From contig JAQGAU010000997.1 in the NCBI GenBank assembly GCA_034698045.1, forward strand, positions 1-22,128: DNA of 22,128 bases, read 5' to 3'. This DNA comes from Paramacrobiotus richtersi (lineage: Eukaryota; Tardigrada; Eutardigrada; Parachela; Macrobiotidae). The notes under the pieces are model-generated. The model worked only from the letters and a program-made list of their open reading frames with translations. It was not told the origin of the DNA and did no database searches. The translations under genes were made by a program, and so were the position numbers. How positions within the stretch are numbered: the stretch's first letter is position 1; each line of letters starts with the position of its first letter. Below are positions 9,748 through 19,789 of the stretch, piece after piece.

Positions 9748-12700
9748 TCAAACTGACGTAACTTCTACAACAAAACTTGCGGAGCTGGCTTGATTTGCTT
9801 GCAACTGAGAAAGCGGTTTCTGTTCCAGTTTGTGCCACCAGTTCTCATCCATAGTCTCCAGCAGTTTGTGCGTTACCATTTGGTGAGTGTTAGCATTCCG
9901 TAACCATTTCATTTTTCTTCCCAGTTTTTGAAAAACTAGGTGATCGACAACCACTTTCTGCAATGAATCGCAAACATACATGCAGATCCCAGACAAATGG
10001 AGTACGGTCATGGACGGAAGTGGTAACGGTACCTCAAAAAGAATGGACACAACCCCGTTGCTTAACCCCAGGAATAAAAACGTCAACCGCCTGCTCCAGC
10101 TTTCTGGAACTTGGAGCTTAAAATACAAAAACTTTATTTGCTGCTATCGGTTAACTCTTTATCGACGGTATTGATTACCTCTAACAACCATATCATTGGT
10201 TGCGTAGGTCCAAGTAGCAGAAACATATCAAAAGCAATCATTCCCAAAGCGGATAAACAAAAGATACCTAAAGAAAATAATCAGTGTACTGACTATAACA
10301 TATAGTAAAAGCAATATATATGATTGTGTACTGTCAAGAACTTACTGTACTACAGTTATATAAGTTATACTTTAGATATAGTAAGTTCTTGGTACTGTAA
10401 CTTCAGTGCAAATGATAGATCGATCATATTGCATGAAGATTACAGTCACAGTCTCTAATAATTATGAACCGATAACGCTTTGCTTGCTAGTAGTAGTGGC
10501 ACTACAGTATGATATATGACATAATGATGCTGTACCATAGCGTTTTAACCTAAAACTTTTAGGTCATAGTGAGTTCCTTACGGTTTTTCAGCAACATTTT
10601 CCGGTATGGCGGTCCCTTGGCAAAGGCCAGAGCCAACCAGACATACTGAAACGAGCTGACTGAGAATACTGCAAAGTTCTCTTTGGAGAAGAACGGCGGC
10701 GTCCCTTCTCCATTCGCATACATGTTCTCATAGGATGTTGCATCCTTTTCCAAGTAAGCAATAAAAAATGCCGCCAACTGGAATCCGAATACAATGATCA
10801 CTTGGGAGAAGAGCGAGAACAAGGGCACAAATGTTATCAGGCTGCTTGGCGGTGGTGTCCGGCGCAAGTGGTCGTGGGCTTTCGAGCGACCGAATGTGGC
10901 GCTCAGAATGAGAACTTGGAAGATATCCACGTAGGTGAACTGGAGATCGGAGAAATTCGTCGCAATCTAGGAAAACTTACAGTGTTATATTAGACTGATT
11001 TACGTCAACAAGAAACACACTGTAAATTTCGGTTAGTAAGAGTTAATGGAAATATACTGCATATCACATAAGCAAACTAACAAGAAAACAAAGTTGTGAC
11101 CGGTTCAGTTACACTTGTTACAGAAGGTGACCAAACGTACCGAATATAGGACAATAACGGAAAAGAACTGCGCTAAACTGTATCCGGCCATATACTTGAA
11201 GATCTACAACAAAACTGAAAATAACACGAGTTCAGTCACTTTATTCTTTAAAACCCCTCACCCCAAACGATGTCACCAGCGCAGCGCGTCCTTCTTTGAT
11301 AATCTCGGGCACACAGCTAATACTTCCCGTACAGGCTGTGAACGGGGCTGCAGCCGCTGCTTCTGATTCTGATAACGAAATACCGGCATGTGCGGCTTTC
11401 AAAGCCTAGTGAAAAGAAATGTGTTGTGTTAAAATCAGTTAGATATCATCAAGACCAGAGGTGCAGCCTTACGCCGACGTCATTGGCTCCGTCCCCACAC
11501 ATGGCAACAAAGTATCCAGCCGTTTGCAGATCCTCTACCAGGCGCTCTTTCTCATTTGGCGACATGCGAGCGAATACCGTTCCATGCGCAAGGACCTGAA
11601 GTTCAATGAAAAACTTCGTATTTTCCCGCAGAACAGATGGAGCATGTTGACTGACCTGTTTAAGAACGTCTGGATGGTTTGACCGTATCCGGCTGAATGA
11701 TTCCCCGCTAACAGCGCCATGTACCGTTGGCAACTCGACATTTTCGGTGGGCGATAACCTTTTATCGCTGGAGGCAACGGATAGTGAGAAGCTCCGAATC
11801 GGGCGTTCCGCTTGTGTCCAAAAGATTTCCGTATCCGTTGCAGTAACAATACGCACATCGTCGAATTTCCGAATCATTCCGCAGTCTCCTGAACAAAAGG
11901 TCATAAAACACACTTCAGTTTTTGTACGGTGTCAAATGTCATACGCGCAACGGAAATTGCAGTGTGCATGTTGTCTCCCGTCACCATGACCGTCCTGATG
12001 TTGGCGTTGTGAATCTGATCAAGCACCGTCTTGGTATCGCTCTTCAGTCTGTTCTCCATCACGACAAAACCGAGAAAGATCATTTCGCTGTCCAGTTGCT
12101 CACGCTTGATTTTTTGGATCTTGACCAAACGCATTTTAGGAAGCGGTTTCCATGCCACTGCCAGAACGCGATCGCCATGGCGTGTGTATGACTCCAGTTG
12201 CTCAAAATAATTGTCCGGAACTTTGAAAAACGAATACAATAAAATGTACTGTTAGGAACCATCGATCAATAACCGTTTTTACTATTGCATGGTCAACACT
12301 TGTGGAAATCACAATTAGGGAAGGTCACTCTTTTGCAGTCTACCTGTGTCTGGTCGACAAAGAGTGACGATCTTTTCAGGCGACCCCTTCATGAGGTATG
12401 AAAACTCTTGATCATCAACTCGCCTGATAACCGTGCTCATTCGTTGTAGGTTTGAAGCAAAAGGGAAATCCCTTATAATTCCGATCATGTCCGCAGTCTA
12501 TTATAGTCAACTCAGAGTTTGCTCTAAACCGACAAAATCGCACAAAAGACAGCAACCATACCGCGTTTTCAGTGTGTGGGCCTTTAACTAAAGTGGGCGC
12601 CACCAAATCAAACCGGGCTTCTTCTGACACGTCTGGCTCAACCAGCGCCCACCCAAGGGAATTGAACATGATCAGATCAACGGGGTCACCGCACATTTGA

Positions 12701-15446
12701 CCTTGGATCATGGTTAGAGAGTGGCAAGCGACCATGCAGTCTTTCAGACGGCTCTCGGGGATGTCGCTGGGAGCTGCAACCTCTTCGCCAAATCTGAAAC
12801 CGTAAGCAAGCATGAGTTACGAATTTTGTCCTTGTGTTTTTTAATTCAGTAACGCACGATGTTTTCTGTGCGGGTAGCACGCATTTCATATCCAATCCAT
12901 CCTGCGTCAAGGTACCTGTCTGAAAAACGTACTGTGACGCTGCGGACAGTTATTTCAGGGCTGTAGTGTTCACCTTGTCGAAGCAAACCAAGTTGATACT
13001 ACCGCAAATGTTGATGGATCGTGGACTGAGGCAGAAGATCTTGCTGTGCTGTAATCGCCTTTGTGCGTACACAATGCCCACTAAACATACAGGAAAATCT
13101 TTGTTTGTCGTAAAGCGAAGGCATCAGTGGCATGTAAAATACCGGCAAGTGCTGCAGGCAGTCCCGGTGGTATAGCAATAGTTATGACGTCCAGAGACCT
13201 GCGTAAACGCTTTGTTGGTTTACGGAGACTTTAACTGTAATGGGATATATTTTACCTAATTATGATTTCGCTGACTGCTTGTCCACGTAATGCCTAATCA
13301 ATAAAGAAAGTACATACAAACCTGAATCCTCCAGTGCAAGAAACGTACCCTTAAGACGGCCGAATAGATCAATCCACACAGTGCAATACCAGCCAGGACA
13401 ATTATGAAGTAGTACGTATGTCGGTAAAACTTGAAATCCACTGGTTTCGGATACATGATACTTCGGATTAGATTTCCCTTATTCGTAGCAAACCCTGTAA
13501 CAGATTTAAAAAAGCTACGTATGCGTTCCAAGGATTGCTCTCCCAACAGAAGTATCAATGATCGATGCGTTTCGTGATCGAGCAAATTCACTCACCGGTT
13601 CGTAACACAACAGCTCGCACCGGCTCATTGGCATAAAATCGAGTCTGCAGAACGCGGGTACCGCTGAAAAGAATATGCCGTTGGTAGGCCTTGATGCTGA
13701 ACGGGCCCGTAGAGTCGGGGACCGCAGTTTTGGTAACGGGAACGCTTTCACCTAAACATTTCCTCGATTCGAAGAGTATACTTGGATTTGGGAATGATCG
13801 ATTCATTTGTACCTGTCAGAGCTGATTCGTTGACAATTGCACTGCCGCTTATTAATACGACATCACAGAGAACCTGGAACCCCACAGCGGGAATCTGGAT
13901 GATATCGCCTGGGACCAGTTGATCGCTGCCGATAACTTCCGTCTGTCCACCCGGTCTGCACACCGTTACGCCTTCCTCGGCTTGGATGCGGTCTTTAAGC
14001 ATTTGCTGCATCTTACGGATTTGGTATACCGTCAGAATTAATGAACAACATGTGGTAATGAAGATGGCTCCCGCGTAGTAGTAATACCTACAAAACGTAC
14101 CTCGACACTAAAATTAACTCAAGATACTGCAAGTCTTTGCCGGTAATACGTAAAGAGATTTTTATACTATAATGTCGGTTGAAACTGCAGTTTTGATTAT
14201 GCTTATACATAATATGTAGGTAAGGTGCTGGTCCATATTAACTTACCCGTACGAGCACCATAAAGATATGCTGAAGATTTGGAATATGTAAAATGGATTG
14301 AGAACCTGCGCAAATAAAGTAACAGTTAAGAGTTGCCGCGTAATGAAAACGACGCGGTAGCGAGCTTTCGAAACATTTTGTAGAAGACTCACTTCTTTGA
14401 AGAGTATCTTTACAACAGGCGATACTTCAATGCGAATCTCGTTCGTGCCATATAGCAGCCGCCTAACAAATGTCAAGTTATGTGAGGTTCTGGAAACTGG
14501 CATGATCGAACCATAACATACCGCTGCAGAGTTTCGGCAACATTTAAAGCTGTGCATGTTTGGAAGTATTCCGCTAACAGGTTCTGGTCCATTCCCAATA
14601 ACCGCACAAAGGACTTGGACTCCGTGTCCCAGATGTATCTCATCCGACGGTCGTCGAAGTATCTCACGTCCGGTACAGGTTCGTAGCGACCCTGAATAAT
14701 CACCATTAAGCACCTGAACGCGACACCGATTTTAACACATCTTTTGCTAAACTGCGCACATTCTCCTTCGGATAAACAACTGGATGCTCCAGGGCTTGTG
14801 ATACAGAAGGAACGATATCGACTGCAACGACTTTGTTCTTCCTAGCGCAACGTAAACATTGGGTGAAACATAAACTACAAAATTATGCGAATCGCTTACT
14901 TATCATACTCCGTGCGTAAAGATTCCACTTTGCATACAAACCACTGATCATAGTTGTTCTACGAATAGACCAATAGTTTTCCAGTTGAATCTGAATGGTA
15001 CAACAGTAACATTACTTTCAGAAGGACATGATCCGCATTCCCCAAACTGCAGCACGAGTGGGTGCACTTCAGCATCCAGTGTCGCATCCAATAAAAAACA
15101 AGACGCGCAACACCGCATGTACAGATGATCAGTGTCCATGTTAAGACTGATTTGAATGTACTCCTTCGATAGCCAAAGATTTCCTGCTCCGATTACCAAA
15201 AAACACGTTTGTGGAAGCAGTATGTTATATTAATAACGGTGCACAAATTAAGAGATTTCTTTTAACATCCCACATAACGAATTGTATCTCCGCTTTCAAG
15301 ATTACGTTAATTTTCCATAAACACATATACGAACTGCACGACAATCGTGTCTACAATGCACAACATTGTGCGAAACATACCACTTGATCTTCTTCGCCAC
15401 TGTTTAATGTGGCGCGACTGCGGTTGTCCTTTGCTGGATCTCCCAT
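9748..15446 (-). CDS. ATP13A: P5B-type ATPase of the ATP13A2/3 family, complete, 24 exons, 1197 residues
   Basis: P5B ATPases sit in late endosomes/lysosomes; ATP13A2 and ATP13A3 move polyamines. Exons (minus order): 15446-15381, 15183-15016, 14958-14900, 14841-14760, 14691-14522, 14462-14393, 14305-14247, 14087-13813, 13751-13596, 13494-13322, 13293-13256, 13198-13143, 13080-12974, 12919-12858, 12793-12562, 12497-12344, 12220-11945, 11888-11473, 11405-11262, 11203-11141, 10966-10582, 10267-10179, 10116-10033, 9957-9748. They total 3594 nt, all GT-AG. The start MGDPAKDN precedes [13 protein letters not shown], the conserved P5B N-terminus. Key sites: TGES 316-319 (actuator), PPGLP 449-453 (M4; P5B normally PPALP), FDKTGT with catalytic D492, KGSPE 628-632 (nucleotide domain), GDGAND 866-871, then six C-terminal membrane segments and a short tail. 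Length fits human ATP13A2/3 (about 1180-1230). The weakest junctions are the exon 4 donor (GTGCGC) and exon 14 donor (TC/GTGCGT). I cannot assign a paralogue. Confidence 0.95.
10335..10391. repeat. Hairpin-forming inverted repeat inside ATP13A intron 21
   Basis: CAAGAACTTACT at 10335-10346 and its exact reverse complement AGTAAGTTCTTG at 10380-10391 enclose a 33-nt AT-rich loop. GTAC lies outside each arm and could extend the stem past a 3-nt bulge. The host intron (10268-10581, 314 nt) is the longest in the gene, so the element may be an insertion remnant. Confidence 0.6.
13256..13293 (-). other. 38-nt microexon 11 of ATP13A
   Basis: Flanked by TTGATTAG (acceptor) and AG/GTAAAA (donor), it codes [12 protein letters not shown] plus two bases of an Arg codon. 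Without it the flanking exons are out of phase (phase 0 donor at 13322, phase 2 acceptor at 13198). With it the M3-M4 region aligns with the family stretch before [11 protein letters not shown]. Confidence 0.85.
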
Positions 15447-16039
15447 TGAATATGACTAATGGTAAGGGCACATATGTATTTTGATATAACATTTAGCAGG
15501 ATCCGCTCGCTTACGATTAGAAACCTTACAGCTTATCATAAAACAGCAGAATTTCCATAACTATGTCAATGCAGCACGAACGCATGGTGTACCTTATCAC
15601 ACATTGTCAGTCATACTTGTTTCGCTTGAAATGGTCCTGATAAGCTAACATACAATTTTCATTAACAACGGTTTCTACTAGTCCAGTTTGATAAGATTCA
15701 CGCAGTTCATTATTCAACTGGCTGCGATAAAAATACATACCGATACGCATTCTCACGTTTGCAGATATGTACGTTAAACCGGAGCTCAACCAAAGCGCTT
15801 TTTTTACTTCTTTTGACGCATATCACTTTTATCCACAGACTTAACATTTCAAAAAGCGACCCGAAAACAGAATGATTATAAAAAAAACATAAGAAACACA
15901 ACGACAGCTGGTTTTCATGTCACCAATGAAACAGACAATACCGACGACAAAAAGACAACTGACTGCGACAAATGATGGCTAGTGTTTTTTTAAAAATCTG
16001 GTATTGATAAATAAGTGGACTGGCATGACAACTGACCAT
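15447..16039. other. Intergenic region: ATP13A 5' side and F-box gene 3' side
   Basis: It separates two minus-strand genes. Minus-strand open frames at 15607-15789 and 15710-15901 are about 60 codons, AT-rich and unlike any family I know; I regard them as non-coding. No canonical AATAAA for the upstream gene was found on the minus strand close to 16040. Confidence 0.45.
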
Positions 16040-17650
16040 CTACAATCTACAGGCAATACAAAGCGCATCCAAAACGATACCTGCCAGCTTGCCCAGGTCC
16101 ACTGATTTCGCATCCGCAACTGTCCATTTTTTGCCACGAAGTTCTTCAATCCCACATGGATTCGCACTCTGCAGCTCGTTCAGAATCTGCAAAATTCGGA
16201 TACCGTTTATGGATGACAAAAAAAGGACAAACATGCATGAACAATCTTCAAACAATCACTGAAACATCAAGATTCATATATATATTTCGACTTTGTAAAC
16301 AATGGATCCCAGTTTGGTGGCAAAACTTTAGCAACTCACCCAGAGGCTTTTCACAACGCACTCTCTCCTGTTGTCATCCAACGCTTTATGAAAATCATCA
16401 GCGAGTCGCTCAAACTGTGTACCACGATGGTTGATGGCATACCAAACACGATCAGCAAAATCACTCGCTCCAACATCCAGCTGAATCTGTGCGATACTTC
16501 TTCGGACCATCACGCTGGAATGAGGTGGAAGATAAGTAAACGCAAGATACAACGTCGTCGCCTTTACAATCAACTTATCACAAAACTGCGCCATGACTCC
16601 TCGGAGGTCATCCAGTACGGTAAGAACCTGCTGGCAGCCAGAGAAGGCAGACTGCTGGAAATCCCATGTAAAATCGGTCAGAATCAAGGTCTTGATGCGA
16701 GGATACCCGTTCTCATTCATAACGCACTTTATCACATCAATCAAGAAAGACACATCCTTTCTGCCAAATTTACTCAGCGAGATGAACTGCGTTCGGGACG
16801 TCCAAGCGCTGTGCAAGTACAGGGCTAATTTGTAGTTAAACTCCGACTGTCGAAACTCGTCATACAAGGACAGGCGAATGTTGTTGCAGTCCGTCGACTG
16901 AATCACGGCATCCCATATTCCACACACGCGTCGAATACGACAGCGTGCGACCGTGTCTAAACTGCCAAATACCAACGACAGAATCTGACGTGGGAACACT
17001 TTGTTGATGTTCAGATCCAATGCAGCCTCCAACCGGGGATCATCACAGCTGGTGATACTCAGCTGTTTAAACGCAGTAGTTGAACATGGTCGAAGAATCT
17101 GCTGTCCGGGCACAACCATTCTTACTGTGGACGTCTTGTAGATTGCACTGATGAATCCGAAAGTCCCCTCTTTATCAGACTTCAGCAGTGTAGCAGGGAA
17201 CCATTTCCATGGCTGATCGGGTTCCATGTGCAGTAGGACCTTCACTGGCTCGCCGTTTTTATATGGGGAATAACGAACAGTGGGCAGGCAAAATACCTTT
17301 TCAATAGGTACCCGCTGTGTTCCACCCGATTTGTAGCCAAAGTCGATGAGCAGAGCAGCAGGTTCGCGAGCAATCACTGTTCCATAATGAAGCAGTCCAT
17401 CGTCTCCGCGGACTGATACTGCGCTTCTGGTGCGCACTTTTCCATGGAAAGACATCTTTGAAGAAGCCACTGCACTGGCATTGCCGTCACTCGGAGGAGG
17501 ACCTGGGTGCTGCGATGTGGTGGACGAAGAGGCAGCAGGAGCATCAGGCACTTTGACTTGTATTCGAAGTTTGCATGCTCTAACATGACTGGCTAGTCCA
17601 GCTCCTCTGGAACATAACTTGCGACAATGTGGACATTGATCTCGGGCCAT
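16040..17650 (-). CDS. C2HC zinc finger / Tudor-like / F-box protein, 485 residues, two exons
   Basis: Exons 17650-16340 and 16186-16040 join in phase 0 (TGG/GTGAGT ... TTTTGCAG/ATT). Residues 6-26 form C-x2-C-x12-H-x3-C, a C2HC zinc knuckle. Residues 30-66 are a Pro/Ser/Ala linker. Residues 68-190 look like one or two Tudor/Agenet-type beta barrels (GDDGLLHYGTVIAREPAALLIDFGYKSG; PWKWFPATLLKSD), a fold that reads methylated tails or RNA. Residues 216-250 (FPRQILSLVFGSLDTVARCR) match the F-box pattern that binds Skp1 in SCF ubiquitin ligases. The C-terminal 230 residues show no repeat I recognise and may bind substrate. ATG 17650 follows an A-rich context and nothing upstream extends it. I know no characterised protein with this order; the function is inferred from domains only. 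F-box call moderate, Tudor call weak. Confidence 0.8.
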
Positions 17651-17923
17651 ATTCTCCAGAAAACCGAATAAAGAACGATAAAAATTCTGTATGAATTAGA
17701 TTATGAGATACCACATGCTAACCAAAACATTCACGGAACTGATTTAAGATTTTTACGCATTACTCATTAGTTATGATTAGTATCCTAATGCACTTTCTCA
17801 ACACCGCCTCCCGAGTAGGGCCTGTATTACGGGGGGTGGGGCTTTAGCTTGCAGTGCAAATCAGGCTGAGAAAATAGATAAGAAGCGTTTTGGAAAATAT
17901 TGATGAAAACGATGCTCTTTTTC
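17651..17923. other. Upstream region of the F-box gene, no gene seen
   Basis: It should hold the 5' leader and promoter of the minus-strand F-box gene. A GC-rich block at 17806-17850 (GGGGGGTGGGG on plus, a run of C on minus) stands out against AT-rich surroundings and could be a Sp1/KLF-type box. No TATA box is obvious. Confidence 0.35.
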
Positions 17924-18394
17924 TCATGCTCTCATTCTCATGCAAATAAGATGATCTGATAGTGATCTCATGATCATAATTACTATGTCATCGTGAGTAC
18001 CGTAACACACAATTTTTCGTTTAGAAGATAGTTTTTTGATAAAATGTAACGAAACAATTCGTGCGCCATTCCCTCCGGAGGATATATTTTCTCGATTGAT
18101 GGTTTGTTCTAATAATTTTTCTAAAATGTTCACCGAGCTACCAGACGTAGTTTCCGGAAAGCGAAAATCATCATAAATCGTAAGCATTCGAAAATTTCGC
18201 CTGTATAAAATAATCGGTCGTGGACGATTATTTCGGGGGGAGCGTTTATAATTAACAGCAGTGTATGTATACGGTGGTTTCGATGTTTTCGTCACGTTAA
18301 AACTGTTGAAAAAAAGAACACATTTTTCACTGGATGCGCGCAAGTGCTCGGGATACGGACGCTGAACGGAATCGGCCGTAATGACTTTATTCTT
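17924..18394 (-). CDS. Unidentified 157-codon open frame fused to a decayed ATP13A exon
   Basis: The frame opens in the copy of ATP13A exon 4 (KNKVITADS, matching KNKVVAVDI of the real gene) and stays open through AT-rich sequence to a stop at 17924-17926. The part after residue ~40 (PPYTYTAVNYKRSP, NILEKLLEQT, GGNGARIVSLHF) has no resemblance to ATP13A exon 5 and no family I know. It is basic with one likely helix. There is no clear ATG: the first Met lies well inside. It could be an exon of an unannotated gene, a fragment of a mobile element, or chance. Confidence refers to it being translated. Confidence 0.25.
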   Translation of the reverse strand, partial: KNKVITADSVQRPYPEHLRASSEKCVLFFNSFNVTKTSKPPYTYTAVNYKRSPRNNRPRPIILYRRNFRMLTIYDDFRFPETTSGSSVNILEKLLEQTINRENISSGGNGARIVSLHFIKKLSSKRKIVCYGTHDDIVIMIMRSLSDHLICMRMRA

Positions 18395-18735
18395 CCTAGT
18401 ACATCGTGAACATTATGTCAACACAGAATACGAATATAAGAATCGCTTACCTGCCAATGTTCGCGTGCACTTTGCATACAGCTCATTGATCAGAACTGTT
18501 CTGCAAATGAAGCAATAGTTTCTCATCCCTACTATTTGAATCTGGACGGTGTATATATATAGGAGTACAATATACCTTCAGAAGGACATGATGCGCATTC
18601 TCCAAACTGCACCACAAATGGGTGCATTTCAACATATCACGTAAAGAACAAGCCGAGCCAGTCCCGAAGTGCCGGTAATTAATATCCATGTCCATGTCAG
18701 TGATCTAGTGGGTTGCATCGATAAACCAACATTTC
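18310..18735 (-). pseudogene. Broken partial copy of ATP13A exons 2-4
   Basis: Three exon-like blocks (18735-18576, 18500-18451, 18395 to about 18310) and parts of their introns align with ATP13A exons 2, 3 and 4 at 15183-14760, in the same order and strand. Shared stretches include TTCAGAAGGACATGA, TTGTATGCAAAGTG-like sequence and the donor GTAAGCGATTC. Exon 2 of the copy has a net -4, +6 and -10 relative to the gene, so the frame breaks twice. In exon 3 the conserved Trp codon TGG is TGA. No exon 1 and no exon 5-24 copy is visible. It is therefore a decayed segmental duplicate about 3.55 kb upstream of the parent and not a second ATPase gene. Confidence 0.85.
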
Positions 18736-19027
18736 CTGCACCATGACAAAAAAATATGTAAGTAACAACAGCCAACACACTAGAGGCCTTGCGCACTACA
18801 CAATTTTTGACTGACAAAGAAGGTTTCTTACTTACAAAGTAAAAGAAAGCCGTATGTAAGTCTGTAAATAAGGGTATAGGATAGTTGCAGATACGCAAGA
18901 CTGGTTTACATACTTTTATGAAACCGTACATACAAACTACAGCACATCCTAAGGCAACCGCCACCTCAAGACGGTTCAACACGCACAAAATCATATAATC
19001 AGACAACCGCCATGAAAGCGGGCTCAA
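18736..19027 (-). other. Hydrophobic open stretch upstream of the ATP13A copy
   Basis: One minus frame is open from 19027 through the pseudogene's first block, about 97 codons before reaching it. Its start (SPLSWRLSDYMILCVLNR) faintly resembles the reading of the repeat unit at 19613-19789 (CPMSWLPSKLCCVAAF). It is rich in Val, Leu and Cys and might hold two membrane segments. I see no initiation context or family match and treat it as probably non-coding. Confidence 0.2.
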
Positions 19028-19202
19028 AAGAGAACACTTTTTCGGAATTTATTCTGACTTTATTTTTTATACCAGTCACCGTCACGTCAAGGAATCTCAC
19101 TACGATCCCGCATACAAAAAACCAGAAGGGAAAAATAACAGAAAACATCAGCTGCTGTTAACCGAATTACTTGGCTACCCAAGGAGCAGGCTACCCTGCA
19201 AA

Positions 19203-19544
19203 TCAACTGACAGTTGGAGTAATGGAGTGAGGCATCCTTGAACAACGACAGCGACAACAACGACAAGTCTCCGCAGACTGCAAGAGAAAATCAAATGCGT
19301 GGTACATGTTTTCTTGGAATACGAGCACACAAAACAATATCCATAGAAAATAAATAAGTTTCCGCAGCTTAATTTGCTTCGACAAAAAAACCGAACTGTT
19401 AAATAACTGATTTGATTTGTGTCTTTGGCTGGGAAGCCAGCACACGCGGATTCCCGCAAAAACGAATAAATCGTAAAAGCAGAAATTCGGTCCAAGAATA
19501 ATTGATACATCCGCTAAACGTGCAGTAATATCCATATATATCAT
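19203..19544 (-). other. 113-codon open frame across repeat units 1-2, doubtful
   Basis: An ATG-started minus frame contains DLFVFAGIRVCWLPSQRHK, which shares WLPS with the other units' readings, one hydrophobic segment (LIYFLWILFCVLVF) and a Cys/Arg-rich tail. The shared residues come from the palindrome itself, so they do not prove coding. No family match. Confidence 0.2.
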
Positions 19545-19612
19545 GTCTAAACGAGCGCAGTCCCATTAAGCAGATTTCTGAGAATCAGAAAGAATACGAG
19601 AGGCTTACCTTT

Positions 19613-19789
19613 TCACGATAGATTATCCCGCCACGCGCCGTCCACAATCACTTTCCTGAGGTAAAATGTTTCCATGAGTCGCTTGCCGCAGAAAAGGCTC
19701 CCCACAGCACTTTTCACAAAAGCGGCGACACAACAGAGTTTGCTGGGTAGCCAGCTCATGGGGCATATCGCAAAGAATAATAATCCGCA
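19613..19789 (-). CDS. Possible exon: 58-codon hydrophobic, Cys-rich segment in repeat unit 3
   Basis: After a good acceptor (CGCAATTTTAG, 19792-19802 region) the minus frame reads CGLLFFAICPMSWLPSKLCC and on to WRDNLS before TGA at 19613-19615; a strong donor (AAAAG/GTAAGCC) follows at 19608. Two short membrane-like helices and five Cys are visible. The neighbouring unit at about 19893-20060 also has an acceptor (TTTTTCAG) and a donor (ACG/GTAAGCC) with an open 50-odd codon frame, but in a different frame. This looks like tandemly duplicated exons of an unknown gene, now partly decayed. Family unknown. Confidence 0.25.
   Translation of the reverse strand, partial: CGLLFFAICPMSWLPSKLCCVAAFVKSAVGSLFCGKRLMETFYLRKVIVDGAWRDNLS

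Noticed and set aside
9748-10128. A 126-codon minus-strand frame that looks like a separate small gene
   Set aside because: It begins with TTG, not ATG, and contains a 75-nt intron (9958-10032). The two halves are the last two exons of ATP13A, coding TM10 and the C-terminal tail (KLGRKMKWL ... [10 protein letters not shown]).
10559-10930. ATP13A ending at the TAA at 10559 and lacking its last membrane helices
   Set aside because: A GTAAGG donor at 10581 and an acceptor at 10268 lead to exons coding TM9 and TM10 in phase, so the gene continues to 9748.
14243-14713. A 156-codon minus-strand frame overlapping ATP13A exons 5-7
   Set aside because: Only its ends are in the ATP13A frame; the middle runs through exon 5 out of frame and two introns. 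It is a shadow.
16388-16828. A 146-codon plus-strand frame opposite the F-box gene
   Set aside because: It is antisense to a coherent coding exon with zinc-finger and F-box motifs; composition reflects the opposite strand.
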